Of a DNA stretch of 64,000 nt, positions 37,117 through 44,668 are shown piece after piece. The position numbers were made by a program, and so were the translations under genes. How positions within the stretch are numbered: position 1 is the first letter of the stretch; each line of letters opens with the position of its first letter. The notes below the pieces were generated by a model. The model saw only the letters and a program-made list of their open reading frames with translations. It did no database searches and was not told the DNA's origin. Source of the stretch: Desulfotomaculum sp. (GTDB taxonomy: Bacteria > Bacillota > Desulfotomaculia > Desulfotomaculales > Nap2-2B); NCBI GenBank assembly GCA_003513005.1, contig DOTD01000050.1:1-64000 (forward strand). Direction: 5' to 3'.

Positions 37117-38259
37117 TTGGATTTTAGTCTTAATACGCAGCAGGAGATGCTCAAAAAAACCGTCCGGCAATTTGCGGAAGAAGAGATTGCTCCGCTGATT
37201 GACGAAATGGAGCTAAACGATCAGACGCCCCCGGAACTGGTCAGGAAAATGGGAGAGCAGGGATTCTTTGGAGTTACTGTACCCCTTGAATACGGGGGTA
37301 CGGGAATGGGTCACGTCGCCCGGGTGATTATGCTGGAAGAGATTGCCCGGATTTCCGCGGCAATAGCAATGTCCCTGCAGGTGCTGCAGATTGGCGTCGG
37401 TATGATGATGGAGATGGGAACCAGCGAACAAAAGAATAGGTATTTCCCGGCTCTTGCCCAGGGTAAAATCTTAATAACTCCGGCATTTACGGAATCAAGC
37501 GGGGGATCGGACCTGGAAGGCATGTCCACAAAGGTTTCCGATAAGGGTGAATACTATAGTATAGATGGGCGTAAAGTATTTATTACCAACTCTCATATTG
37601 CGGATGTCGTAATCATTGTAGCAAAGCATGAGGAAACAAAAAAGTTCGGAGCTTTTCTGGTTGAGAAGGGAGAGAAAGGTTTCCGTCCGGGTCGGGTTGA
37701 GAAAAAAATCGGATTATTTGGTTGTTACAATGGTGAAATAATTTTAGATAACTGCCAGGCGCCGAAACAAAATCTGTTTGGCGAAAAAGGCAGGGGATTG
37801 GCTGTAGCCCTAAGAGGAATAAGCAATTACGGCAGGACCGGTATGGCAGGTTCCGCACTGGGCTTGATGCAGGCTTCCCTGGAGGCTGCCATAAAATTTG
37901 CGCAGGAAAGAACACTTTATGGGAAGGCGATCAGCAATCTTGCTCCAATCCAGTTTAAGATCGCTGAAATATACGCTGAACTGGAAGCAAGCAGGCTGAT
38001 GGCGTATTATACCGCCTGGCTTATCGAGCAGGGCAGTAAAATGTCGGATACCCAGGCCGCGGCAACCAAATTTTTTACCACTGAAGCTTCCCTGCGCTGT
38101 ACACGCAGGACTATGGACATTTACGGGGCCTACGGATGTATAAAAGACTACCCCATAGAGAGATATTACAGGGATGCCCAGCTTTTAATATCCGCTGACG
38201 GTACAAGCGATATAAAAAGGATCATAGTTGGCCGCAACTTAACTTCGAAAAAAAGTTAA
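37117..38259 (+). CDS. Acyl-CoA dehydrogenase, paralogue of the gene at 33863
   Basis: 380 residues, closely similar to the dehydrogenase at 33863 over its whole length (FTESSGGSDLEG, DIYGAYGCIKDYPIERYYRDAQ). I take TTG at 37117, which gives MDFSLNTQQEM and aligns with the start of the paralogue; the longer frame from 37087 runs through the ribosome site AGAGGGG. The two copies bracket etfBA and a dispersed repeat, which suggests duplication. Confidence 0.92.
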   Translation: MDFSLNTQQEMLKKTVRQFAEEEIAPLIDEMELNDQTPPELVRKMGEQGFFGVTVPLEYGGTGMGHVARVIMLEEIARISAAIAMSLQVLQIGVGMMMEMGTSEQKNRYFPALAQGKILITPAFTESSGGSDLEGMSTKVSDKGEYYSIDGRKVFITNSHIADVVIIVAKHEETKKFGAFLVEKGEKGFRPGRVEKKIGLFGCYNGEIILDNCQAPKQNLFGEKGRGLAVALRGISNYGRTGMAGSALGLMQASLEAAIKFAQERTLYGKAISNLAPIQFKIAEIYAELEASRLMAYYTAWLIEQGSKMSDTQAAATKFFTTEASLRCTRRTMDIYGAYGCIKDYPIERYYRDAQLLISADGTSDIKRIIVGRNLTSKKS

Positions 38260-38280
38260 ACAGGGAAAGAAGGGATTAAG

Positions 38281-39183
38281 ATTACAGATAAACTGAAGTT
38301 TTCAAAAAGACCCAAGGTCAACGATCCCTATATGATTGCCGCCTGGCCTGGGATTGGCAACATCGGTTTGATTGCGGTGAATTACTTAAAAAATAAGCTG
38401 GAAGCCGAAGAAATCGGTGAAATTGAATCCTGGCGCCATTTCTATCCGAAAGAAATTCTGGTTAGAGACGGTATTGTCCAGGGAATGGATTTTCCAGCAA
38501 ACAAGTTTTACCATAAAAAAGCAGGACGGGAACTGATTTTTTTCCTGGGCGAATCCCAACCTTCCGGTGAAGATGAGATATACGAGATAGCCAACCTGGT
38601 AATTGACGCGGCAGAGGAATTCGGTTGTAAAATGCTTTATACTGCGGGAGCGGCGGTTGCGCCGGTCCATCATACCTCGACGCCCAGGGTTTGGGCCATT
38701 CCTAATAAAGAGGAACTCATTGAACAAGCCAGGAGTTATCCGAACACAATCGCGATGAGTGATATCGGAGGGCGGGAAGGAAGGGGGAATATTACCGGGC
38801 TTAATGGCGTATTAATCGGCGTGGCGAAGAGAAGAAACCTGGACGGCATCTGCCTGCTTGGTGAAATCCCTATTTATATAGCTCATTTCCCCGGGCACAT
38901 AATTTTATATCCGAAAGCCTCAAAATCAATTCTTGATGTTTTATCCTTTAGTTTGAAGGTTGAATTTGACCGGACAAATATTGATCTATATTCAAAAAAT
39001 GTGGAAAAAGAGATAGATCATCTTTATAATGAACTGTCTCTGCCCATCCGGAGTGAGCTGGATAAATTAAAATATGTAAATTACATCAAGCGGGCTGATC
39101 CCGGCCCGATAACCGAGGACGAAACGGAAAAAATCATCAAGGAAGTGGAAGATTTTTTCAGGGAGGGGGGAAAACATGGTTAA
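38281..39183 (+). CDS. PAC2-family protein, apparent ATT start
   Basis: PAC2 (proteasome assembly chaperone-like) proteins have a purine-nucleoside-phosphorylase-like fold; the function in Firmicutes is unknown. The motif AAWPGIGNIGLIAVNYL and the middle YTAGAAVAPVHHTSTPRV are typical. The first ATG (38332) begins inside the conserved segment. The frame is open upstream to a stop at 38257, and the homologous-looking lead (KLKFSKRPKVNDPY) is coded there without any ATG, GTG or TTG. ATT at 38281, 6 bases after AAGAAGGG, is the best start. It overlaps the next PAC2 gene. Confidence 0.75.
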   Translation: MTDKLKFSKRPKVNDPYMIAAWPGIGNIGLIAVNYLKNKLEAEEIGEIESWRHFYPKEILVRDGIVQGMDFPANKFYHKKAGRELIFFLGESQPSGEDEIYEIANLVIDAAEEFGCKMLYTAGAAVAPVHHTSTPRVWAIPNKEELIEQARSYPNTIAMSDIGGREGRGNITGLNGVLIGVAKRRNLDGICLLGEIPIYIAHFPGHIILYPKASKSILDVLSFSLKVEFDRTNIDLYSKNVEKEIDHLYNELSLPIRSELDKLKYVNYIKRADPGPITEDETEKIIKEVEDFFREGGKHG

Positions 39184-39973
39184 AGTGAAAGCATTCCCCA
39201 AACACAAAGCGCCTGTTTTAGTTTCCGGCTGGAGCCCTGATGCCGGCGAAACAGGTTGGCAGGTTGTTGATTTTATCAGTAAACGCCTGTCGGCCAGGGA
39301 ATTTGCGGATATTGAACCGACCGGATTCTTCACTTTAGGCGGGGTTGATATAAAAGATAACATTTGCATGTTTCCGGAAAGCAGATTTTTTTCTTCCGAA
39401 GAAAAAGACCTGATCTTTTTTAAGAGCAATTCTCCGTCTGCAAAGGGTTATCAGCTTTTAAACCTTACTCTTGATGTTGCTAAAAGTTTTAATGTGCAGG
39501 GAGTTTACACTGTGGGCGGGATGCTTTCCATGATGCCCCATACGACAAGTCCGCGAGAAGTCGTTGCTATATTCAATTCGCCGCGTTTAAAGGCTGATCT
39601 CGCCGCCTATGATCTGAAAATGGATCTTGATTATCGCGGGACGCCTTCGATGAACGGGTTTCTTTTGTGGGTAGCCGAAAAAAGGGATCTTCCGGCGGCT
39701 GGTTTTCTGGTAAATGTGCCTTTTTATCTGGCTGACAGGGTTGATCCAAGGGCGAGCAAAGCCGTTTTGGAATTCTTTAATTTGAGATTCGGACTGGGCA
39801 TGGACCTTGGCGTACTTGACCGCGAGATTGAGATTCAGGACAGAAAAATAGAAAGAATAAGGAAAAACAATTCTTTTTTTGATCAGCAGATGACCAAACT
39901 GGAAAGTAAAATGGAGCTTTCCCATGAAGAGATGGAAAGCTTGCTGGACGAGTTAAACAGGTTTATGGACTAA
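39176..39973 (+). CDS. PAC2-family protein with C-terminal coiled coil
   Basis: Second PAC2-type protein, 265 residues, diverged from its neighbour; shared landmarks are VSGWSPDAGETGWQVVDFI, YTVGGMLSMMPHTTSPREV and LNGVL/MNGFL. The last 50 or so residues (from about 215) are rich in Glu, Lys and Ile in a heptad-like pattern, probably a coiled coil. It overlaps the first by 8 bases. The pair might form a heteromer, as eukaryotic PAC1-PAC2 do; that is inference. No proteasome genes are in the window. Confidence 0.75.
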   Translation: MVKVKAFPKHKAPVLVSGWSPDAGETGWQVVDFISKRLSAREFADIEPTGFFTLGGVDIKDNICMFPESRFFSSEEKDLIFFKSNSPSAKGYQLLNLTLDVAKSFNVQGVYTVGGMLSMMPHTTSPREVVAIFNSPRLKADLAAYDLKMDLDYRGTPSMNGFLLWVAEKRDLPAAGFLVNVPFYLADRVDPRASKAVLEFFNLRFGLGMDLGVLDREIEIQDRKIERIRKNNSFFDQQMTKLESKMELSHEEMESLLDELNRFMD

Positions 39974-40638
39974 CTTTTGGATAAAGGGAACAGGGCGCTT
40001 TTTTTTTTGCCGCTGGCTGATAAAACGTCCAGCATCCTCAATGCTTTACCGGCGCCCAGAGCTACACATGAAAGCGGGTCTCCGGCAATGAGAACCTTGA
40101 TTCCGGTATGCCTGCTCAAGAGGGTGTCTATTCCTTTGAGTAAGGAACCGCCGCCTGTTAAGGTAATCCCTTTTTCAACAACATCCGCCGCCAGTTCCGG
40201 CGGTGTGTTCTCCAGAACTTCTTTAACAGCCTCTATTATTGCCTCCAGCGGTTCCTGAATGGCTTCATGGGTATGATAATCGTATACCAGCATCGCTCTT
40301 GGGAGGCCGTTGATTAAACTTCTTCCGTGTACTTCCATATACCTGTTGGAGATTAATTCCTCATCGGCGATACCTATTTCCATCTTGATTTTTTCGCTGG
40401 TGCGTTCTCCGACATTCAGGTTTAGGCGCTTACGGATATACCTGGCGATTGCCTCATCAAATTTATCGCCGCCTACGCGCAGGCTTTTACTGCAAACGAT
40501 TCCGTTCAGGGAAAGAACGGCGATGTCAGTTGTGCCCCCGCCGATATCTACAACCATGGTCCCGGACGGCGCTGAAATATTTAAGCCCGCGCCAAGGGCC
40601 GCCGCAACAGGTTCCTTGATAATGTAAGTCCGTCCTAA
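39970..40638 (-). pseudogene. 5'-truncated mreB-like gene (remnant)
   Basis: The frame encodes only the C-terminal two thirds of an MreB/Mbl protein: YIIKEPVAAALGAGLNIS, then MVVDIGGGTTDIAVLSL and the final TGGGSLLKG. The N-terminal ATPase subdomain (about 140 residues) is missing; in frame, a TAA at 40639-40641 lies just upstream and DUF4416 sequence follows. A start at ATG 40557 would begin inside the actin fold, so a working protein is unlikely. It ends convergently against the PAC2 gene. Confidence 0.85.
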
Positions 40639-40702
40639 TTAAACAGTGGTATTAATTTTTGGAAAAATTAAAAAAGGTATTTTTAGGCGAGGAGGCGCTT
40701 AG

Positions 40703-41257
40703 ATGGGTCAAGTAAGGGAAGTGCAGCCTGTAAAAATCCTGGCAGGGCTACTTTCCCGGGATGTATCATTGTTTGAAACCGTTAAATTTGAACTGGAAAG
40801 AGAGTGGGGGCCGGTTGACCAGCAAAGTGAACTGGTGGAGTTTAATTTCACCAGGTATTACGAACAAGAGTTGGGCAGTGACCTCAAACGTTTGTTTATA
40901 AGCTTTGCCGGACTTGCCGATCCCGGCCGTCTTCCCGAAATGAAACTGCTTGCCAACCATATCGAAGATAAGCTGGCAGTTGACGGCCGGCGCAGGGTGA
41001 ATATTGATCCTGGTTACATTACCCCGGCAAGGCTGATCCTGGCCACGACCAAGGATCACGCCCACAGGGTCTACCTGGGCAGGGGTATCTATGGCGACCT
41101 CACCTTGATTTATTCGCATTCGCAGGGCAGTTTCAAACCTTTGCCCTGGACGTATCCCGACTACTGCAGCGAGGAGTACGCGGCTTACTTCAAACGTGTG
41201 CGCGAGTTGTGCCGGGAACAGCTCCGTATTTCAGCCTCCATCATTTTCAAGCGGTGA
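40703..41257 (+). CDS. DUF4416 family protein
   Basis: A 184-residue protein matching my memory of DUF4416 (PVKILAGLLS, NIDPGYITPARLILATTKDHAHRVYLGRGIYGDLTLIY). Function unknown. The conserved charged and aromatic motifs suggest a soluble enzyme or binding protein. GGAGG precedes the ATG. It lies between the mreB remnant and the bbs operon with no sign of shared transcription. Confidence 0.8.
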   Translation: MGQVREVQPVKILAGLLSRDVSLFETVKFELEREWGPVDQQSELVEFNFTRYYEQELGSDLKRLFISFAGLADPGRLPEMKLLANHIEDKLAVDGRRRVNIDPGYITPARLILATTKDHAHRVYLGRGIYGDLTLIYSHSQGSFKPLPWTYPDYCSEEYAAYFKRVRELCREQLRISASIIFKR

Positions 41258-41281
41258 TTTCTAGTTGACTGTTAACTGCGC

Positions 41282-41320
41282 TTGACAAGCTATGACTGAG
41301 TTGTTAAACTTATGTTTAAC
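41282..41320 (+). promoter_or_regulatory. bbs operon promoter overlapped by a perfect palindrome
   Basis: TTGACA (41282-41287), 17-bp spacer and TAAACT (41305-41310). The palindrome GTTAAAC-TTAT-GTTTAAC (41303-41320) covers the -10 box and looks like a repressor site; no regulator gene is adjacent. Confidence 0.6.
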
Positions 41321-41363
41321 TAAATAATTATCTAAAAAAACAAAAAAAAGGGAGGAGTAGTTC

Positions 41364-41777
41364 TTGGCAGAACAGGTTGTATTTCATCCGGATATCCTTA
41401 AAATCCCTGAGGGAGGGGAAAAGCCGTACTTAGTTGCCTATAAATGCTCGTGTGGTTCGGCATGGTTCCCCAAGTTGCCGTTTTGCCCGAATTGTTGGTC
41501 AGACAAGCTGGAGCCGATGCCGCTCAGCAAGACAGGAAAACTTTATACCTATACAATAGTTGCTATCCCACAGCCGGGTCTTCAAGCCCCGTTAGCTTAT
41601 GGATTTGTTAATTTCCCGGAGGGTGTGAGCGTCTGCGCCCAGATTGATGTTACAGGCGACCTTGAAACGATTCAAAAAGCGCTCCATGTCGATATGGATG
41701 TTGAAGTGACAGCGGGAGTTATCCGCAAGGATAAAGATGGAAACGAGACCATCAGCTACAGGTTTAAGCCGATTTAA
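41364..41777 (+). CDS. bbsA: Zn-ribbon/OB-fold (DUF35) protein, BbsA-like thiolase partner
   Basis: A 137-residue DUF35 protein with a rubredoxin-like zinc ribbon (C28, C30, C42, C45 region: KCSCGS, then FCPNCW) followed by an OB fold (TGKLYTYTIVAIPQPG). Such proteins are partners of SCP2-type thiolases; in toluene degraders BbsA forms benzoylsuccinyl-CoA thiolase with BbsB. TTG at 41364 follows GGGAGGAG. First gene of the bbs-like operon, 84 bases before the thiolase. Confidence 0.8.
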   Translation: MAEQVVFHPDILKIPEGGEKPYLVAYKCSCGSAWFPKLPFCPNCWSDKLEPMPLSKTGKLYTYTIVAIPQPGLQAPLAYGFVNFPEGVSVCAQIDVTGDLETIQKALHVDMDVEVTAGVIRKDKDGNETISYRFKPI

Positions 41778-41861
41778 GAGGATTTTAAATTTAAGAGAAT
41801 TTTAATGCAATATCAAAAAGTCAATAACAAACATAGCTAATAATTAAAGGGAGGTCAAAAG

Positions 41862-43025
41862 ATGTCAAGAGCAAGAGATGTTTATATAATTGGAGCGGGC
41901 ATGACCCAATTATTCAGAAAAGCTCCGATGCCTCTGGATGAATTAGGCAGACAGGCTATATTTGCGGCGGTAAAAGACGCCGGAATCAACTTTAAAGAGA
42001 TAGGATCGGTAGTCGTAGGGAACATGGGCGGGCTGTCAGGCGCCATCTGCATCGGACAGCGGATTGCCTGCTCCCTCGGACTCGGCGGCGTTCCCATGAT
42101 CAACGTTGAAAGCGCCTGCTCAAGCGGCGCCATGGCTGTCAACAAGGCGGCCGAGCACGTTGCCGATGGCACATGCGATATAGCCCTGGCCGTTGGTGTT
42201 GAGCATCTTTCTTCCGTCAGGGCCGGCGGAACTGCTTTCGCTCCTGATTCAAGAGACCCGGAAGGTTTGCAGGGAGCAACCATGCCTGGCATTTACGCAA
42301 TGAGAACCCGCCGTTACATGCATGAGTTCGGCGCCACGCTTGAGGATATGGCGCTTGTTGCAGTAAAGAACCGCAGGCACGCGATGAATAACCCCTATTC
42401 TTCCTTCAGAACCCCGATCACTGTAGAAGAGGTCGTCAACGCCAGAATGGTCTCCGACCCGCTTACCCTTTTAATGAGCTGCCCCAATGCCGACGGCGGC
42501 GCCGCCGTTGTCGTGGCGACCAAGGAAGTAGCTGAGAAACTGGGCAAAAAGATGGTCAAGATTGCGGCCAGCCACATTACTTCCGGTATTTTCAAGAATT
42601 CATTCAGAGATTTTACGGAAATGGAAATCACCATCCGCGGCGCTAAGGAGTCCTATGAAGAGGCAGGCCTTGGACCCGACGACATTAGCATGGTTGAATG
42701 CCACGACGCGTTCGTCATCGGTGAAGTCTTATACCTGGAAGCCATGGGATTCTGCGGGCATGGGGAGGCTATACCCTTCCTGAAGAGCGGTCAGTCCGAT
42801 TACGGCGGGAAGGTAGTCTTCAGCCCGAGGGGCGGTTTGCTGTCCTGCGGCCATCCGACAGGATGCTCGGGAACCGCTCAAATCGTAGAGGCCACCTGGC
42901 AGCTGCGCGGCGAAGCCGGAGACCGTCAGGTACCGGGCTGCAAAGCAGCATTAACACACGTAACAGGCGGTGGAGTGTACGGTCTGGATAACGCAGCCTG
43001 CACCATACATATTCTAACTAATTAG
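41862..43025 (+). CDS. bbsB: SCP2-type thiolase, BbsB-like
   Basis: A 387-residue thiolase of the SCPx/non-decarboxylating branch. The nucleophilic Cys is C86 in ESACSSGA; the ECHDAF and SCGHPTGCSG motifs provide the other catalytic residues. By gene order this is BbsB, which with BbsA splits benzoylsuccinyl-CoA into benzoyl-CoA and succinyl-CoA at the end of the toluene pathway. A related arylsuccinyl-CoA is possible (for example in methylnaphthalene pathways). Confidence 0.85.
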   Translation: MSRARDVYIIGAGMTQLFRKAPMPLDELGRQAIFAAVKDAGINFKEIGSVVVGNMGGLSGAICIGQRIACSLGLGGVPMINVESACSSGAMAVNKAAEHVADGTCDIALAVGVEHLSSVRAGGTAFAPDSRDPEGLQGATMPGIYAMRTRRYMHEFGATLEDMALVAVKNRRHAMNNPYSSFRTPITVEEVVNARMVSDPLTLLMSCPNADGGAAVVVATKEVAEKLGKKMVKIAASHITSGIFKNSFRDFTEMEITIRGAKESYEEAGLGPDDISMVECHDAFVIGEVLYLEAMGFCGHGEAIPFLKSGQSDYGGKVVFSPRGGLLSCGHPTGCSGTAQIVEATWQLRGEAGDRQVPGCKAALTHVTGGGVYGLDNAACTIHILTN

Positions 43026-43040
43026 TAAGGGGATGATCGA

Positions 43041-43802
43041 ATGAGTGTCAAAGTTAAAGACAGGGTCGCCCTTATTACCGGCTCCGGAAGCGGAATTGGT
43101 GAAGGCGTAGCCAAAAGGCTTTCCCAAAATGGGGCCAAGATAGTTATCAACGATGTAGTGCAAGACAAGATCGACAGAGTCGTGGAAGAAATCAAGGTAG
43201 CCGGCGGCGAAGCTATCGGCATGAACATCGACATTACCAAAAAAGATCAGGTCGACGAGATGTTCAAAAAGACAGTTGAGACTTTCGGCCGGATCGATAT
43301 TCTGGTTAACAATGCTGGAGTGTCAAGGGACAAAGGCATTTTGAAGTTGACCGAAGCGGACTGGGATTTTGTACTAGATATCAATCTTAAAGGGCAGTTC
43401 TTCTGCTGCCAAGGCGCGATAGGTTACATGAGGGAGCAAAAATTTGGCCGGATCGTTAATATTTCTTCCCGCGCCTGGCTGGGCGGGGTCGGTCAAGCAA
43501 ACTACGCCGCTTCCAAAGGCGGGGTGGTCAGTCTCACCCGGACTCTGGCTTTAGAGCTGGCCAGGTTTGGGATCAATGTCAACTGCATATGCCCTGGCTT
43601 AATCAAAACACCGCTTTACGATGCTTTGACCGAAGAACAAATCGCTAACTTAGTTAAGGCGCAGCCGATGGGCGCAATTGGGAATCCTTCTGATATAGCC
43701 CAGGGCGTATTGTTCTTTGTGGATGACGATGCCGGGTACGTTACCGGGCAGGTTATCTTTATCTGCGGTGGAAGAAGCCTGTGGAGCTCTTTATCCGTAT
43801 AA
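43041..43802 (+). CDS. bbsC: Short-chain dehydrogenase, BbsC-like position
   Basis: SDR of 253 residues with an intact cofactor loop TGSGSGIG (13-20), NNAG (90-93), N114, S142, Y155 and K159. In described BbsCD enzymes (as I recall) the BbsC subunit is catalytically dead, while here all SDR catalytic residues are present. The operon position predicts a role in oxidising 2-(alpha-hydroxybenzyl)succinyl-CoA. It is a close paralogue of the next gene, 15 bases after the thiolase. Confidence 0.82.
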   Translation: MSVKVKDRVALITGSGSGIGEGVAKRLSQNGAKIVINDVVQDKIDRVVEEIKVAGGEAIGMNIDITKKDQVDEMFKKTVETFGRIDILVNNAGVSRDKGILKLTEADWDFVLDINLKGQFFCCQGAIGYMREQKFGRIVNISSRAWLGGVGQANYAASKGGVVSLTRTLALELARFGINVNCICPGLIKTPLYDALTEEQIANLVKAQPMGAIGNPSDIAQGVLFFVDDDAGYVTGQVIFICGGRSLWSSLSV

Positions 43803-43819
43803 AGCGAGGAGGGTAGAAA

Positions 43820-44566
43820 ATGCAAATAAAAGACAGAGTAGCGCTGATTACCGGGTCCGGAGGCGGAATAGGCGAAGGAATAGCCAAGGCAATGGTCAAT
43901 GAAGGCGCCAAGGTAGTTATTTTGGATATCGTACAGGCCAGTGTGGACCGCGTCGTAGGCGAGCTTAAAGCGGCCGGCGGTGAGGCCATCGGTGTTGTCG
44001 GGGATATAACCAAAAAAGATGAAGTCGACGCGATGTTCAAAAAGGCCGTTGACACCTTCGGCAGACTCGACATCCTGGTTAACAACGCCGGTATTGCCAA
44101 GGACAAAGGGTTCCTGAAAATGACTGAATCAGACTGGGACGCCGTCCTAGCTGTTAACTTAAAGGGAATGTTTTTATGCACACAGGCTGCAATGGGGTAC
44201 ATGCGGGAGCAAAATTACGGACGGGTTATCAACATTTCCTCCCGTGCCTGGTTGGGTGGCATCGGACAGGCCAATTACTCCGCTTCCAAAGGCGGAGTGG
44301 TCAGTCTGACCCGTTCTCTGGCGCTGGAAATGGCCAAACGGGGAATTACAGTTAACTGCGTTGCCCCCGGCCTGACCAACACACCACTGTGGCAGGCGCT
44401 GCCGGAGGAGACCAGAGCACGCCTGACCAAGGCGCAGCCCACACAGACAATAGGTAGTGTTTACGACATCGCCCGCGGCGTAATCTTCTTTGCCGCCGAC
44501 GGGTCCAGCTACATTACCGGCCAGGTAGTTTATATCTGTGGAGGCAGAAGCCTGTACGCAGGCTGA
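43820..44566 (+). CDS. bbsD: Short-chain dehydrogenase, BbsD-like
   Basis: SDR of 248 residues with TGSGGGIG (11-18), NNAG (88-91), N113, S140, Y153 and K157. It shares long identical blocks with the gene before it (SRAWLGG.GQANY.ASKGGVVSLTR). By order it is BbsD, the active subunit of (2-hydroxybenzyl)succinyl-CoA dehydrogenase, and probably forms a heteromer with its neighbour. GGAGGG precedes the ATG. Confidence 0.83.
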   Translation: MQIKDRVALITGSGGGIGEGIAKAMVNEGAKVVILDIVQASVDRVVGELKAAGGEAIGVVGDITKKDEVDAMFKKAVDTFGRLDILVNNAGIAKDKGFLKMTESDWDAVLAVNLKGMFLCTQAAMGYMREQNYGRVINISSRAWLGGIGQANYSASKGGVVSLTRSLALEMAKRGITVNCVAPGLTNTPLWQALPEETRARLTKAQPTQTIGSVYDIARGVIFFAADGSSYITGQVVYICGGRSLYAG

Positions 44567-44586
44567 TCCAAATAATTGAAAAGCTG

Positions 44587-44624
44587 CAGAAAAGGGGTTG
44601 CCAATATAGCGGACCCCTTTTCTG
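44587..44624 (+). promoter_or_regulatory. Hairpin upstream of bbsE
   Basis: 12-bp perfect arms (44587-44598 and 44613-44624; core GGGGT/ACCCC) without a T-tract. The same hairpin precedes the truncated copy at 49771-49804, so it belongs to the bbsE leader and may set RNA stability or attenuation. Confidence 0.55.
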
Positions 44625-44668
44625 TGCTATATTCGAAGAAAACAAATTATTAGAGGTGAAAGAGTAAT

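Noticed and set aside
38281..39973. PAC2 pair as evidence of a bacterial proteasome
   Set aside because: No proteasome subunit, Mpa/ARC-type ATPase or Pup genes are in the window, and PAC2 homologues occur without proteasomes.
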